Assembly: GCA_947624215.1 (NCBI GenBank)
Contig: CANQJJ010000004.1
Coordinates: 24,187-88,186 of the forward strand
Source of the DNA: an uncultured Clostridia bacterium
GTDB lineage: Bacteria; Bacillota; Clostridia; Christensenellales; Borkfalkiaceae
DNA length: 64,000 nucleotides
Direction: 5' to 3'
Part shown: positions 1-9,072 of the stretch, piece by piece
Layout: each line of letters opens with the position of its first letter
How positions within the stretch are numbered: position 1 is the first letter of the stretch
Position numbers and translations under genes: made by a program
Notes under the pieces: model-generated
Told to the model about the DNA's origin: nothing
Database searches by the model: none
The model's input: only the letters and a program-made list of their open reading frames with translations

Positions 1-3000
1 AAATAGACTCGCTGAGTACCGTTATCCCGACAGGTATATCCACGCTTTTCAAACTGATACAACGATAGAACGCATTATCGCCAATACTTGTCACGCTCTC
101 GGGAATATCGATGCTTTCCAAACTCTCACACAAATAGAAAGCACCGCTGCCAATACTTGTTACACCCTCTGAAATGTTGATGCGCTCCAAGCCGTTACAA
201 GCGTCGAACGCATAGTTGCCAATGGTTTCCACGCTCTCGGGAATATCAATGCTCTCCAATCTGCTACAACTAAAGAACGCATAGTTGCCAATACTTATTA
301 CACTCTCGGGGATATCAAAGCTCTCTAAATTGCTGCAATAATAGAAAGCATTGTCGCCAATACTTGTCACGCTTGCAGGAAGTGTAACGCTTACCAATCC
401 CCTACACTCATAGAAAGCATTATTTCCAATAAACTTTAGTTCACTTTCCGCTTCGACCGTTACGGTTGTTAAGCCACCGCTTGCGTAAAATGCTTCATCA
501 TCGATCTGCGTAAAAGTTTTTGGTATGATCACATTTTTCACGCCGGTCATGCGGTAAACCGTATAAGACGCTTCGTTGATTGCCTTCGGTAAAGTTACCG
601 TGTCCTTTGCACCGAGATAGGAAATCAATTTTATTGAGCCGTTTTCCTTTTGGAACAGGAAGTCGTCAGTCGTCTCAATGTACTCGACACTCGAAGACAC
701 ATCTTTATAGTGTGTCCCTTGACCGTCGATCAATATCAGCGCATGTTCGGCGATTCCCCCATACCTATTATCTCCGAGTTCAATGGGCAAATCGCTATGA
801 TTCACAACCTTATAAAGTTGCGTACAGAAATCAAAAGCATAATCGCCGATATTCGTCACCCCCGCAGGTATGACAACGCTCATTAGGCCGCTACAACCGG
901 TAAAAGTTCCCTCGCCGATTTTTTTCACGCCCGACGGAATGACAATGCCCGACAAGCCACTATACGAAAAGGCGTAATTTTCGATAGATGTTATGCCTTG
1001 CGGGAGATCGATCTCCCGCAAACTGCTACAATAGGTAAAAGCGCGATCTCCTATAGACGTGACACTTTGTGGGATTTCAATTTTCTGCAAACTGCTGCAA
1101 TAGCCAAAAGTTCCAGTTTCAATAGATGTTATGTTTGACGAAATATTAACATTTATGAGATTTCTGCAATTGTAAAATGCACCATCTTCAATGGTCGTCA
1201 CACATTCCGGGATAGCAATACTGATCAGCCCACTGTTGAAAAAAGCCGAAGAGGAAATAATCGTTACGCTTTGAGGAATTTCAATCACGGTGAGATCAAC
1301 ACAATCCGCAAATGCGCCGCCGTAAATATTTGTAACGCCCTCTGCAAGCCTTAGACTCCCGTAAATTCCTTTGCCGATATATTCACTTAACAAAATGGAA
1401 GCCCAATGATCCAAGTAGTCACTCCAGTTGAACGAAATTACATTCGTCAACTCATATCTTGCAGGGCATTCCAAAAACGATCCATAGCCTACCATCGTTA
1501 CAGTGTGGGGAACATTTACGGTTTGCAAATCGGCAAGTCCATAGAACGCCATGTATCCGATCTTTGTGAGCCCTTCTGTGAGGGTCACTATTTTGAGGGA
1601 GGCGGGGGTGTAGGTGGCGTTGGCTTCGTAGCTGCCCGCGCCGAAAATGTAGCCGAGCCAAGTGATCTCATCATCTTCGAAGGACGCGCCGATGAACGGG
1701 AGCGTCACTTCCGTCAAGTCGTTGCAGTCCGCAAAGGCGCCGATCCCGATGATGAGCTGAAGTTTGTTCTCGTCGGGAATGGTCAACGATTTGAGTTTTG
1801 CGCCACGGAAAGCGTATGCGCCAATGTCAATGACACTTTCGGGGATGACCAATTCGGTGATACCCGTGTACGCGAAGGCGTAGTCGTAAATGCCCTTGAG
1901 TTTAGACGTCTCGGAGACGGGGATCTTCGTGAGCGACGAGCAGCCGTAGAAGGCGTAGTCGGAAATTTCCACGATGCTATCGGGAAGTTCGATGTCCTTG
2001 AGGCTCGTGCATCCGTAGAAGGCGCCCTCATAGATACCTGCAAGGCGGTTGCCATCCGCAAAGTTCACCCGCTCGAGCGCAGAGCAGAGCGCAAAGGCGT
2101 AGTAGTCGATGGAGACGACGCTTGCCGGCACCGTGAACTCCGTGAGGCTCTGCATATTGTAGAAGGCGCGGTAGCCGAAGGTGAGAAGGTTGGTGACGTT
2201 GGAGAAGTCGATGGCCGTAAGCGCGCTGTTTTCAAATGCGCCGAAGCCGATCGTCTCCACGGTCGCAGGGACGATAAAGGTGCCACCCATGCCCGCAGGT
2301 ACCGCAATCAATTTGCTCTTATCCTTGTTGTAAAGGACGCCTTTATCATCTGTCGAATAGTAGGGATTCTCGCCGTCCACAACAAATTTTTCGAGGTTCT
2401 GAAGCCCGACGAAGGCGTACTCGCCGATATATTCCACGTTGGCGGGAATGGTAAGCTCAGTGAGGCCTGTATTGTAGAAGGCATTGGCGCGGATCTCAAG
2501 GTCTTTGCCCTTGCCGAAGGTGACTTTTTGCAGGGTTTCGGTGTTGCGGAAGGCATTGTCGCCGATGTAGACAATCGAATCGGGAAGATCCACAGAGACA
2601 AGTTTCGTCGAATAGAATGCCTCCGCAGGAAGCTCTGAGAAAGCGCTGTCCTCGGGGAAAATGACTGATTGGATCCCGCTCTCCGAGAACACACCTGTAC
2701 CCATTGTGACGACGGACGCGGGCACCGTGACCGAGGTGAGGCTCTTCGTGAGCGCGAAGGCATACTGCTCAACGACCTTGAGCATACTCGCATTCGCAAA
2801 TTCTACGTTGGTGATCGGCGTGTTGTAGAAGGCATTCTTGCCGATGAACTCCACGGACGCGGGGATGATGATTTGCTTGAGTTTGCTGTATGCGAACGCA
2901 TACGCCTGAATGCTCGTCAAACTCTCGGGAAGGGTGACCGATTCCACATCCGAATAGGCGAAGGCATTGCCGCCGATGGAGGAAACTTTGCCATACGGAA

Positions 3001-6000
3001 AGGCATTAAGATCCAACGTAGTTTCCGTTCCGAGGTATTCGATCACGGACACGGTACCGTCCTTTAACGTCGCATAGCGCCATGTTCCGTCCGAAGTCAC
3101 TTCATTTACGCCGACGTAGTAGCCACGGATGCCCTCATCCCAATTCTCCTGAAGATAGAGCGGAAGCGTTTCCGCCTTGAAGTAGATGTCGAGGTTTTCC
3201 GCGCCGTAGAAGGCGTAGGTGCCGATGTGTTCAATGGACGCAGGGATCTCCAACCTCGTGAGGGCATTGCATCCGTAGAAGGCGTAGCGGCCGATGTCCG
3301 TCACCGTTTCGGGAAGCGTGATGCTTGAAAGGCTCGCGTCGTAACGGAAGGCAAAGTTGTCGATATTCGCAAGTTTGGCATTGCCGAAGTCAATGGAATA
3401 CAGATTTCTCATCCCTTCGAAGCCATGCGCGGCAATCGAAGTGAGTGCGCTTCCGTTTTCAAAGGTAATAGATTGGATTTGCTCACTTCCCTTGAGGAAA
3501 TAGGCGGGGATGATGTCGAGTCTACTCCCCTCCGCAAAGGTGAGAGAGGTGAGGTCTTTGCTGCCCGCGAAGGCCTCCTGCCCGATGGTAGAGACATTTT
3601 TTGGAACACGGAAAGAGTTTATCCCCGTATAAGCGAAAGCGGCATAGCCGATGCGCGGCAGTTCGCTTTCCGGTCCGAATACAACTTCGATAAGCGCGTA
3701 GTCCTCGGCAAAGGCAAAGCGGGAAATTTTGGTCACGCTATCGGGGATCTCGATCATGGAGAGCGATGTATTTTGCGAGAATGCGTACTCTTCGATGCTC
3801 TCCAAGGTTTGCGGAAGCGTATAAGAAGTCATGCCCGCGCAGTCATAGAAACCGTATTCACCCACCGTGACGAGTTCTTGGGGAAGTGTTACGCTCTGTA
3901 AATTCCACGCACCGTAGAAGGCAGCAGGGCCGATCGTTTTTACCAATTTCTCAATGGCGTATTCCGTTCGCGCGTTGCCCGCAGGATAGGCCACGATCTC
4001 GGACATGGTATGGTCGTAAACGACGCCATCCTTAGAAATAAAGTTGGGATTTCCCTGCGCGACATTGATGTTGGCAAGGTCATGACATTCGGCAAAGGTG
4101 CCCTCGCCGAGTTCCGTGAGGCTCGCGGGAAGGGCGACTTCCCGAAGTCCGCTGTTCATAAAGGAATAAGCTCCCAAGGAACGAAGGTTTTCAGGCAGTA
4201 TAATCGTTTGAAGGCTTGCAGTGTCACGGAAAGCCTCGTCTCCTATCGTCTGCAAATCGCTCCCATCAAATACGACCTCGGAAAGCAGTGTAGCCTTGAA
4301 AGCATCATCGCCAACCACCATGAGGCTCGCGGGAAGATGAATGCTTGTGAGCGGCGTTTGGGCAAAAGCACTGCCCCCAATGATGACAAGATCGCTTCCC
4401 GGCTCGAATTCTATTGCGCCAAGCCCTGAGGCGGCAAATGCCGAACCGTCTATAATTGTGACCTCTTGCGGGATTTGGATACTTTCAAGCATGCTACAAC
4501 GTGCAAATGCAGACGCGGGGATCAAATTCAACCCATGCCCCAAGGTGACGTTGCAAAGATAGGTACAGTCGAAGAATGCGCCTTCTCCCATTGCTGTTAC
4601 GCTGTCGGGGATCGTCACCTGTTCCAAACGGGAGAACGCGAAGGCACATTCTCCTATCCACGCAATTCCTTCAAGTTCAACGTTTGAGTTTTTCGCAAAG
4701 GCGAAGGAATAGGCACCGAGTTCGCGTACGCTGTCGGGAATCGTATATGTCTCGGCGGTAAGTCCTGCGGGATAGGCAACGAGCGTACTCATGGAACGGG
4801 TGAAGAGTACGCCGTCCTTTGCGGAGAAAGCCGTGTTGCCCTGTTCCACGGAGAACGCCCGCATGGAAGTCGTACCCATAAAAGCGGAACCGTCAAGGGA
4901 AACCGTCGCTGTGGGCACGGAGAATCGCGTCAAGCTACTGCAATTGGCAAATGCCTCGCTTCCAATGGATGTAAGCGTACTCTTCCCGCTGAAATATACG
5001 CTTGCAAGGCGAATGTTGTTTTGGAAGCTATAGCTTCCAATCGTGGTCACGCTATCGGGAACAGTGATTTCAAGGAGATTGTTGCAGTTTTGGAAAGCGC
5101 CCTGCCCGATGCGCTTGAGAGTCGCGGGAAGGTTGACGAGACGGAGCCGCGTCTCATTTGCAAAGGCGAAGTCTCCGATGCTGACGACGGGCGTTTCCTC
5201 GATCTCATCAGGGATCGTGATATACCGCCGCTTGCCCGTGTAACTTTGGATCTCAATTCCATCATCCACGCGCACATAAGTATAGGGAACGCCGTCGTCC
5301 TCGTTGACCCAATTTGCGTAGAGTGTGAGATCTTTGGAGAAGGCGTCCTCATACCAATTGAGCTCTTCGGTGCAGTGGATATCGTAGTACCAACCGTCGA
5401 ACACGGCATAGTTGCGCTCGGGCTCGGGGAGATCCTGAAGCGTGTGGTTGCGGATAAAGATTTGCTCGGTATTTTCCAATTCATCGGTGAGCATGTCGAA
5501 GGTAACCGTGCCCTTCTCTTCCACGACGAGCGCATTGACGTCGAGTGCGCCGTAGCCGTAGGTGAAATCCTTTCCCAAGCCGCCGAGGTCGTAGCAAGAG
5601 GCAAAGAGCACCTCTTTTACGCTCTCAAACGTAGGATAATAGGCCCCAGAAAGATAGAGCGCGAGCGCTCCAGCTGTAATGGGAGAGGCAAAGGAAGTGC
5701 CCTCTATTGTGCCATAACCCCCGCCCATTTTCGTCGTATAGACGGTGCCGGGGGCCACCATGTCCACGTTCTCTCCGTAGTTGGAGTAATCTGCGAGTTC
5801 CCAACTATTCTCCGCGAGCGCACCAACGCCGATGACGTTTTCATCCGCCGCAGGATAGGTAAGCGCGGCAGTGGACTCGTTTCCCGCAGCCGCCACGCAG
5901 ATGACGTCGCTGTCTACTGCAAGTCGCGTCGCCGATTCAAACGGATTGTTGTCAACGATGCCGAAAGACATATTGACGATATCGGCATCCCGTTCGACGG

Positions 6001-6841
6001 CATAATAGAGGCCGAACACGAGGTCGGAGGTGCTGACAAACACACCGTTTGCGCTACACTCTGCCTTGATGACGAGAAGCGTAACATCGGGCGCGATCCC
6101 CGCGATGCCGTCTTCGTTCCAAGCCGCCGCAATGGTGCCTGCAACGGCCGTTCCGTGTCCTTGCTCGTCCTCGATGAGTGACCAATCATAATCGTCGCTT
6201 CCATCGGGCGCGGTGTCCTTTAAGACTTCATCCGTGGTCGCATTGTAGGAATATTCGCTGATTTTTCCCTTGAACTCAGGATGGTTGGTGTCGATGCCCG
6301 TGTCGATGACGGCGACGGTGACCCCATTCCCATGCGCACCATTCCACGTCTCGCCGAGATGAAGATAATTTATGTAAGATTGAAGCGTAAAGTCGGGGTC
6401 GGAGGGCGTCGTGCTCGGGGTAGTGGGAAGATGCTCGGGCGTTTCATCCTCAGGGATTTCCAACTCGCTCGTGCGCGTGTAGTAGTCGGCAGAGAGCTTG
6501 GGAAGGTCGCCGCGATTGGCACGTTCCGCATAGATATCCTCGATGGTGACGCCTGCGGGAAGTTTGAGCGTCGCAAATTTCCCGTCGCTCGTAATACGAA
6601 GAGTGGCACCGTACTTCTTGGCAAGCGCATTGGCTTCGCCGAAGGAGGTGTTGCGAAGCACGATGGTCTGCTCGGCGTATTCGCCGCGATTGGCCTCAAG
6701 CTCCTCGAGGGCTTCTTTTTGAAGCTCGTTCAAGCGGTTTTCACGGACGATAAAATATCCCCCGACCGCCGCACAGAGCGCAAAAAACGCCGCAAGAAGC
6801 ACGATCATGATGATTTTTACACGTTTGGTAAGATTCTTCAT
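1..6841 (-). CDS. Giant secreted subtilase (S8) fused to BspA-type LRR array, 3' end outside window
   Basis: One frame stays open from ATG at 6841 to the left edge (at least 2,280 codons); I spot-checked the frame at several points. An N-terminal hydrophobic segment (residues about 8-30) is a signal peptide or anchor, followed by a possible prodomain. The S8 triad is visible: Asp180 in AVIDTGID, His229 in GHGTAVAG and Ser383 in GTSFASP, with AAGNES supplying the oxyanion Asn. An InlB/Listeria-Bacteroides-like repeat (FDGWYYD, LTLYANW) lies around residues 440-500. The rest is LRR_5/BspA repeats of the type SVTSIGDNAFYxCxSL, broken by short spacers. Such proteins are exported and thought to bind host or matrix targets; the protease would act outside the cell. 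The SD is GGGAGG. The track lists only shadow ORFs here. Confidence 0.93.
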   Translation of the reverse strand, partial: MKNLTKRVKIIMIVLLAAFFALCAAVGGYFIVRENRLNELQKEALEELEANRGEYAEQTIVLRNTSFGEANALAKKYGATLRITSDGKFATLKLPAGVTIEDIYAERANRGDLPKLSADYYTRTSELEIPEDETPEHLPTTPSTTPSDPDFTLQSYINYLHLGETWNGAHGNGVTVAVIDTGIDTNHPEFKGKISEYSYNATTDEVLKDTAPDGSDDYDWSLIEDEQGHGTAVAGTIAAAWNEDGIAGIAPDVTLLVIKAECSANGVFVSTSDLVFGLYYAVERDADIVNMSFGIVDNNPFESATRLAVDSDVICVAAAGNESTAALTYPAADENVIGVGALAENSWELADYSNYGENVDMVAPGTVYTTKMGGGYGTIEGTSFASPITAGALALYLSGAYYPTFESVKEVLFASCYDLGGLGKDFTYGYGALDVNALVVEEKGTVTFDMLTDELENTEQIFIRNHTLQDLPEPERNYAVFDGWYYDIHCTEELNWYEDAFSKDLTLYANWVNEDDGVPYTYVRVDDGIEIQSYTGKRRYITIPDEIEETPVVSIGDFAFANETRLRLVNLPATLKRIGQGAFQNCNNLLEITVPDSVTTIGSYSFQNNIRLASVYFSGKSTLTSIGSEAFANCSSLTRFSVPTATVSLDGSAFMGTTSMRAFSVEQGNTAFSAKDGVLFTRSMSTLVAYPAGLTAETYTIPDSVRELGAYSFAFAKNSNVELEGIAWIGECAFAFSRLEQVTIPDSVTAMGEGAFFDCTYLCNVTLGHGLNLIPASAFARCSMLESIQIPQEVTIIDGSAFAASGLGAIEFEPGSDLVIIGGSAFAQTPLTSIHLPASLMVVGDDAFKATLLSEVVFDGSDLQTIGDEAFRDTASLQTIILPENLRSLGAYSFMNSGLREVALPASLTELGEGTFAECHDLANINVAQGNPNFISKDGVVYDHTMSEIVAYPAGNARTEYAIEKLVKTIGPAAFYGAWNLQSVTLPQELVTVGEYGFYDCAGMTSYTLPQTLESIEEYAFSQNTSLSMIEIPDSVTKISRFAFAEDYALIEVVFGPESELPRIGYAAFAYTGINSFRVPKNVSTIGQEAFAGSKDLTSLTFAEGSRLDIIPAYFLKGSEQIQSITFENGSALTSIAAHGFEGMRNLYSIDFGNAKLANIDNFAFRYDASLSSITLPETVTDIGRYAFYGCNALTRLEIPASIEHIGTYAFYGAENLDIYFKAETLPLYLQENWDEGIRGYYVGVNEVTSDGTWRYATLKDGTVSVIEYLGTETTLDLNAFPYGKVSSIGGNAFAYSDVESVTLPESLTSIQAYAFAYSKLKQIIIPASVEFIGKNAFYNTPITNVEFANASMLKVVEQYAFALTKSLTSVTVPASVVTMGTGVFSESGIQSVIFPEDSAFSELPAEAFYSTKLVSVDLPDSIVYIGDNAFRNTETLQKVTFGKGKDLEIRANAFYNTGLTELTIPANVEYIGEYAFVGLQNLEKFVVDGENPYYSTDDKGVLYNKDKSKLIAVPAGMGGTFIVPATVETIGFGAFENSALTAIDFSNVTNLLTFGYRAFYNMQSLTEFTVPASVVSIDYYAFALCSALERVNFADGNRLAGIYEGAFYGCTSLKDIELPDSIVEISDYAFYGCSSLTKIPVSETSKLKGIYDYAFAYTGITELVIPESVIDIGAYAFRGAKLKSLTIPDENKLQLIIGIGAFADCNDLTEVTLPFIGASFEDDEITWLGYIFGAGSYEANATYTPASLKIVTLTEGLTKIGYMAFYGLADLQTVNVPHTVTMVGYGSFLECPARYELTNVISFNWSDYLDHWASILLSEYIGKGIYGSLRLAEGVTNIYGGAFADCVDLTVIEIPQSVTIISSSAFFNSGLISIAIPECVTTIEDGAFYNCRNLINVNISSNITSIETGTFGYCSSLQKIEIPQSVTSIGDRAFTYCSSLREIDLPQGITSIENYAFSYSGLSGIVIPSGVKKIGEGTFTGCSGLMSVVIPAGVTNIGDYAFDFCTQLYKVVNHSDLPIELGDNRYGGIAEHALILIDGQGTHYKDVSSSVEYIETTDDFLFQKENGSIKLISYLGAKDTVTLPKAINEASYTVYRMTGVKNVIIPKTFTQIDDEAFYASGGLTTVTVEAESELKFIGNNAFYECRGLVSVTLPASVTSIGDNAFYYCSNLESFDIPESVISIGNYAFFSCSRLESIDIPESVETIGNYAFDACNGLERINISEGVTSIGSGAFYLCESLESIDIPESVTSIGDNAFYRCISLKSVDIPVGITVLSESI

Positions 6842-6858
6842 ACATTCCTCCCAATTCC

Positions 6859-6896
6859 AAATAAAAAGAAAGTGCCGAACGCAAAGCGACCGGCAC
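6859..6896 (-). terminator. Terminator-like hairpin in the leader of the giant protease gene (possible attenuator)
   Basis: On the minus strand a two-part stem (GTGCCG/CGGCAC enclosing CGC/GCG) is followed at once by TTTCTTTTTATTT. It ends just upstream of the SD and ATG of the protease-LRR gene and downstream of its promoter. It has the form of an intrinsic terminator placed so that it would stop transcription before the gene, hence possible attenuation. Confidence 0.6.
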
Positions 6897-6922
6897 CCTG
6901 CAAAAATGCCTTTCCGCTTTGC

Positions 6923-7021
6923 TGCGACACAATTTTACAAATCTCGAGAAATATGTAATGCGAAAAGATGCATTTCTACACGAAATACACTTCTCGAGAC
7001 TTTATATAAAATTATGTCGCA
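6923..7021. repeat. 99-bp imperfect inverted repeat at the start of the protease-gene transcript
   Basis: TGCGACACAATTTTA (6923-6937) faces TAAAATTATGTCGCA (7007-7021), 14 of 15 bases paired. Inside are two copies of the palindrome TCTCGAGA (6942-6949, 6992-6999) and then TGTA/TACA and ATGC/GCAT around an AT-rich loop. Together this gives a nearly continuous stem of about 35 bp. It begins about where transcription from the 7027-7055 promoter should start. Confidence 0.75.
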
Positions 7022-7026
7022 AGTCT

Positions 7027-7055
7027 ATTCTATCACACTTTTCAAGATCCGTCAA
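7027..7055 (-). promoter_or_regulatory. Promoter of the protease-LRR gene
   Basis: Minus-strand TTGACG, 17-bp spacer, TAGAAT. The predicted start near 7020 gives a leader of about 180 nt containing the long inverted repeat and the terminator-like hairpin. Confidence 0.7.
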
Positions 7056-7407
7056 GAAAATGCCCACAATAAATTCATCGAATTCCAACTTTGAAACCGT
7101 CGTTTGGAAAAAGCAATCGTAAGCCAAGAAAAACTTTCGGTAAAAAAATTTCGTCGAAAGTTACAAAAGTTAGGAAAACAGGCGCGGAGGGCAAAACTTC
7201 CGCGCCTTTGCGTTTCTATTTAGAATGCGCCGCGAATTTTAAGTACAGAAAAACTCCCCTCGCGAACGAAGAGAGTTTTCCTGAGAGAATATGAAAAAAT
7301 CTTGGAGAGTAAGCAAATTTCCGTTTCTTGGCTACATTATATTGCACCTTCGTGAAAACTATGTGAAAGTGATATTAAAAATAAATAAAAATGATTGAAA
7401 TCCGCCG
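7056..7407. other. Intergenic stretch, no gene seen
   Basis: This AT-rich interval holds a hairpin at 7181-7206, a weaker one (AAAACTC/GAGTTTT) near 7250-7280 and no convincing coding frame. The ORF-track entries here have no ribosome site or recognisable protein. Confidence 0.6.
7181..7206. terminator. Possible bidirectional terminator
   Basis: Perfect 8-bp stem GGCGCGGA/TCCGCGCC. On the minus strand it is followed by TGTTTTCC, and on the plus strand by TTTGCGTTTCTATTT. It lies about 350 nt downstream of the FAD oxidoreductase gene ending at 7558. Confidence 0.45.
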
Positions 7408-7559
7408 CCTTTTCCCTGTTTTTTCGCTGCGCCGCCCGCGTTTTTCAATTTTTCTCTGTCTTGGCTGCGGGGCCCGCGTTTTTCATCTTTCCCTGTTCTT
7501 TCATTGCGGGGCCCGTTCAGTCTTCCTCTTTTTTGGGTCACGCAGGCCCGCCGCGTTTC
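7408..7559. repeat. Four degenerate ~38-bp tandem units abutting a stop codon
   Basis: Units at 7408-7446, 7447-7484, 7485-7522 and 7523-7559 are 39, 38, 38 and 37 bp. Each is a pyrimidine-rich half, then a GC core resembling TGCGGGGCCCGCG, then GTTTTTC or similar. The core is a small palindrome. The last unit overlaps the stop codon of the FAD oxidoreductase gene. Confidence 0.7.
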
Positions 7560-9072
7560 AATATTTCTCCGCGATAGCCTCGGCGACACGGATACCGTCC
7601 GCCGCCGCAGACATGATGCCCCCCGCGTATCCGCACCCCTCGCCGCAGGGGTAGAGCCCCTCCGTGCCAACGGCCTGCAAGTCTTCCCCGCGCACGATCC
7701 GCACGGGCGAGCTCGTCCGCGATTCCACCCCCGTGAGCAGGGCGTCGGGAGAGGCGAATCCCTTGAGACGGCGGTCCATGTCCGGGATGGCCGCCCTCAG
7801 CGCCTCGCAGAGCACGGCGGGCAGGTAGCTCTCCGCGGGTGCAAAGGCAGTGCCGCGCGCATAAGTAGGCAAGACGCTCCCGAACGCCGAGGAGGATCTC
7901 CCCGCGAGAAAATCCCCCACCCGCTGGACGGGGGCACGGTATCCTCCGCCGCCCGCAAGAAAGGCCGCGCGCTCCAATCTCCGCTGGAATTCCACGCCTG
8001 CGAGCGGATGCGGGCTCCCGAAGTCCTCCCGCTTCACCTGCACGACGAGGGCAGAGTTGGCATTCGTGCCGCCGCGCGCATAGTCGCTCATGCCGTTGGT
8101 GACGACGCCGCCCTCCTCCGAGGCCGCGGGAATGGCCGTGCCGCCCGGGCACATGCAGAAGGTGAAGACGGCCCGCTCGGCCGCATGTGAGACGAGTTTG
8201 TAGTCGGCGGGGGGGAGCATGTCCGAGAACCTGCCGTATTGCGCCCGCCCGATCTCCGCTTGGAGGTGTTCGATGCGCACGCCCGCGGCAAACTCCTTTT
8301 GCTCCATAACAATGCCCCGCCCGAGCAGCATTTCAAACGTGTCGCGCGCGCTGTGCCCCACCGCGAGCACGAGGGCGTCGGCGTCCTCCCATACCCCGTC
8401 CACAAAGACGCCGCGAAGACGGCCGTCCTTGAGCTCCAAGTCGGTGAGTTTGGCCGAAAAGCGCACCTCGCCGCCCTGCTCCACGATGTGCCTGCGCATG
8501 GCCGCGACGACGTGGCGGAGCTTGTCCGTGCCGATGTGCGGTTTGCCGAGGTAGGCGATCTCCTCGGGCGCCCCGAACGAGACGAAGGTGCGCAGGATGT
8601 CGCCGTGGGAGGGGCTGTTGGTCTGGGTGTTGAGTTTGCCGTCGGAGAAGGTCCCCGCGCCACCCTCGCCGAACTGCACGTTGCAGGCGGGATCGAACAC
8701 GCCCTCCTCCAAAAATTTCTCCACGCTCCTCACCCGCTCCTCCACGCATTTGCCGCGCTCCAAGATCACGGGCCGTATGCCGTGCGCAAGCAGCCGCAGG
8801 GCACAAAACAGCCCCGCAGGACCCGCACCCGCGATGTAGACCTTGGGCATGGTACCCCAGATTTGCCTGTATACGGGCTCTATTTGCTGTTGCGGTCTGT
8901 CGGAGACCTCATAGGTATACACCCAAAAAATGTTGTTCTTGTCGCGCGCGTCGAGCGATTTTTTCAGGATACGGAAGTACTTCACGGGCCCGCCGAGCTT
9001 GCTCTTTGCCCGCTCCAAGAGCACCTGCTCGGGCTCCCCGGGGCGAAGTTTTGCCGTCAGCTGTTTGAACAT
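7558..9072 (-). CDS. NAD(P)/FAD-dependent dehydrogenase-like protein (COG2509-type)
   Basis: 504 aa. After an N-terminal domain of about 75 residues (ILKKSLDARDKNNIFWVYTYEV) comes the dinucleotide-binding motif VYIAGAGPAGLFCALRL. Further landmarks are CNVQFGEGGAGTFSDGKLNT and a C-terminal GEGCGYAGGIMSAAADGIRVAEAI, both typical of this uncharacterised flavoprotein family. The substrate is unknown. The start is the ATG at 9072; the track start at 9261 lies deep in the upstream gene. Its start overlaps the end of the upstream BaiN-like gene by 16 nt, so the two flavoproteins are probably co-translated. The stop runs directly into a tandem repeat. Confidence 0.88.
   Translation of the reverse strand: MFKQLTAKLRPGEPEQVLLERAKSKLGGPVKYFRILKKSLDARDKNNIFWVYTYEVSDRPQQQIEPVYRQIWGTMPKVYIAGAGPAGLFCALRLLAHGIRPVILERGKCVEERVRSVEKFLEEGVFDPACNVQFGEGGAGTFSDGKLNTQTNSPSHGDILRTFVSFGAPEEIAYLGKPHIGTDKLRHVVAAMRRHIVEQGGEVRFSAKLTDLELKDGRLRGVFVDGVWEDADALVLAVGHSARDTFEMLLGRGIVMEQKEFAAGVRIEHLQAEIGRAQYGRFSDMLPPADYKLVSHAAERAVFTFCMCPGGTAIPAASEEGGVVTNGMSDYARGGTNANSALVVQVKREDFGSPHPLAGVEFQRRLERAAFLAGGGGYRAPVQRVGDFLAGRSSSAFGSVLPTYARGTAFAPAESYLPAVLCEALRAAIPDMDRRLKGFASPDALLTGVESRTSSPVRIVRGEDLQAVGTEGLYPCGEGCGYAGGIMSAAADGIRVAEAIAEKY

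Noticed and set aside
1406-6958. Plus-strand ORFs (1406-2638, 5021-6181, 6281-6958) and short minus ORFs in this region
   Set aside because: They lie in other frames of the giant protease-LRR gene, which is itself missing from the track, probably because it has no stop codon in the window.
7408-7559. CRISPR array
   Set aside because: Units are directly adjacent and degenerate, without spacers of constant length, and no cas genes are present.
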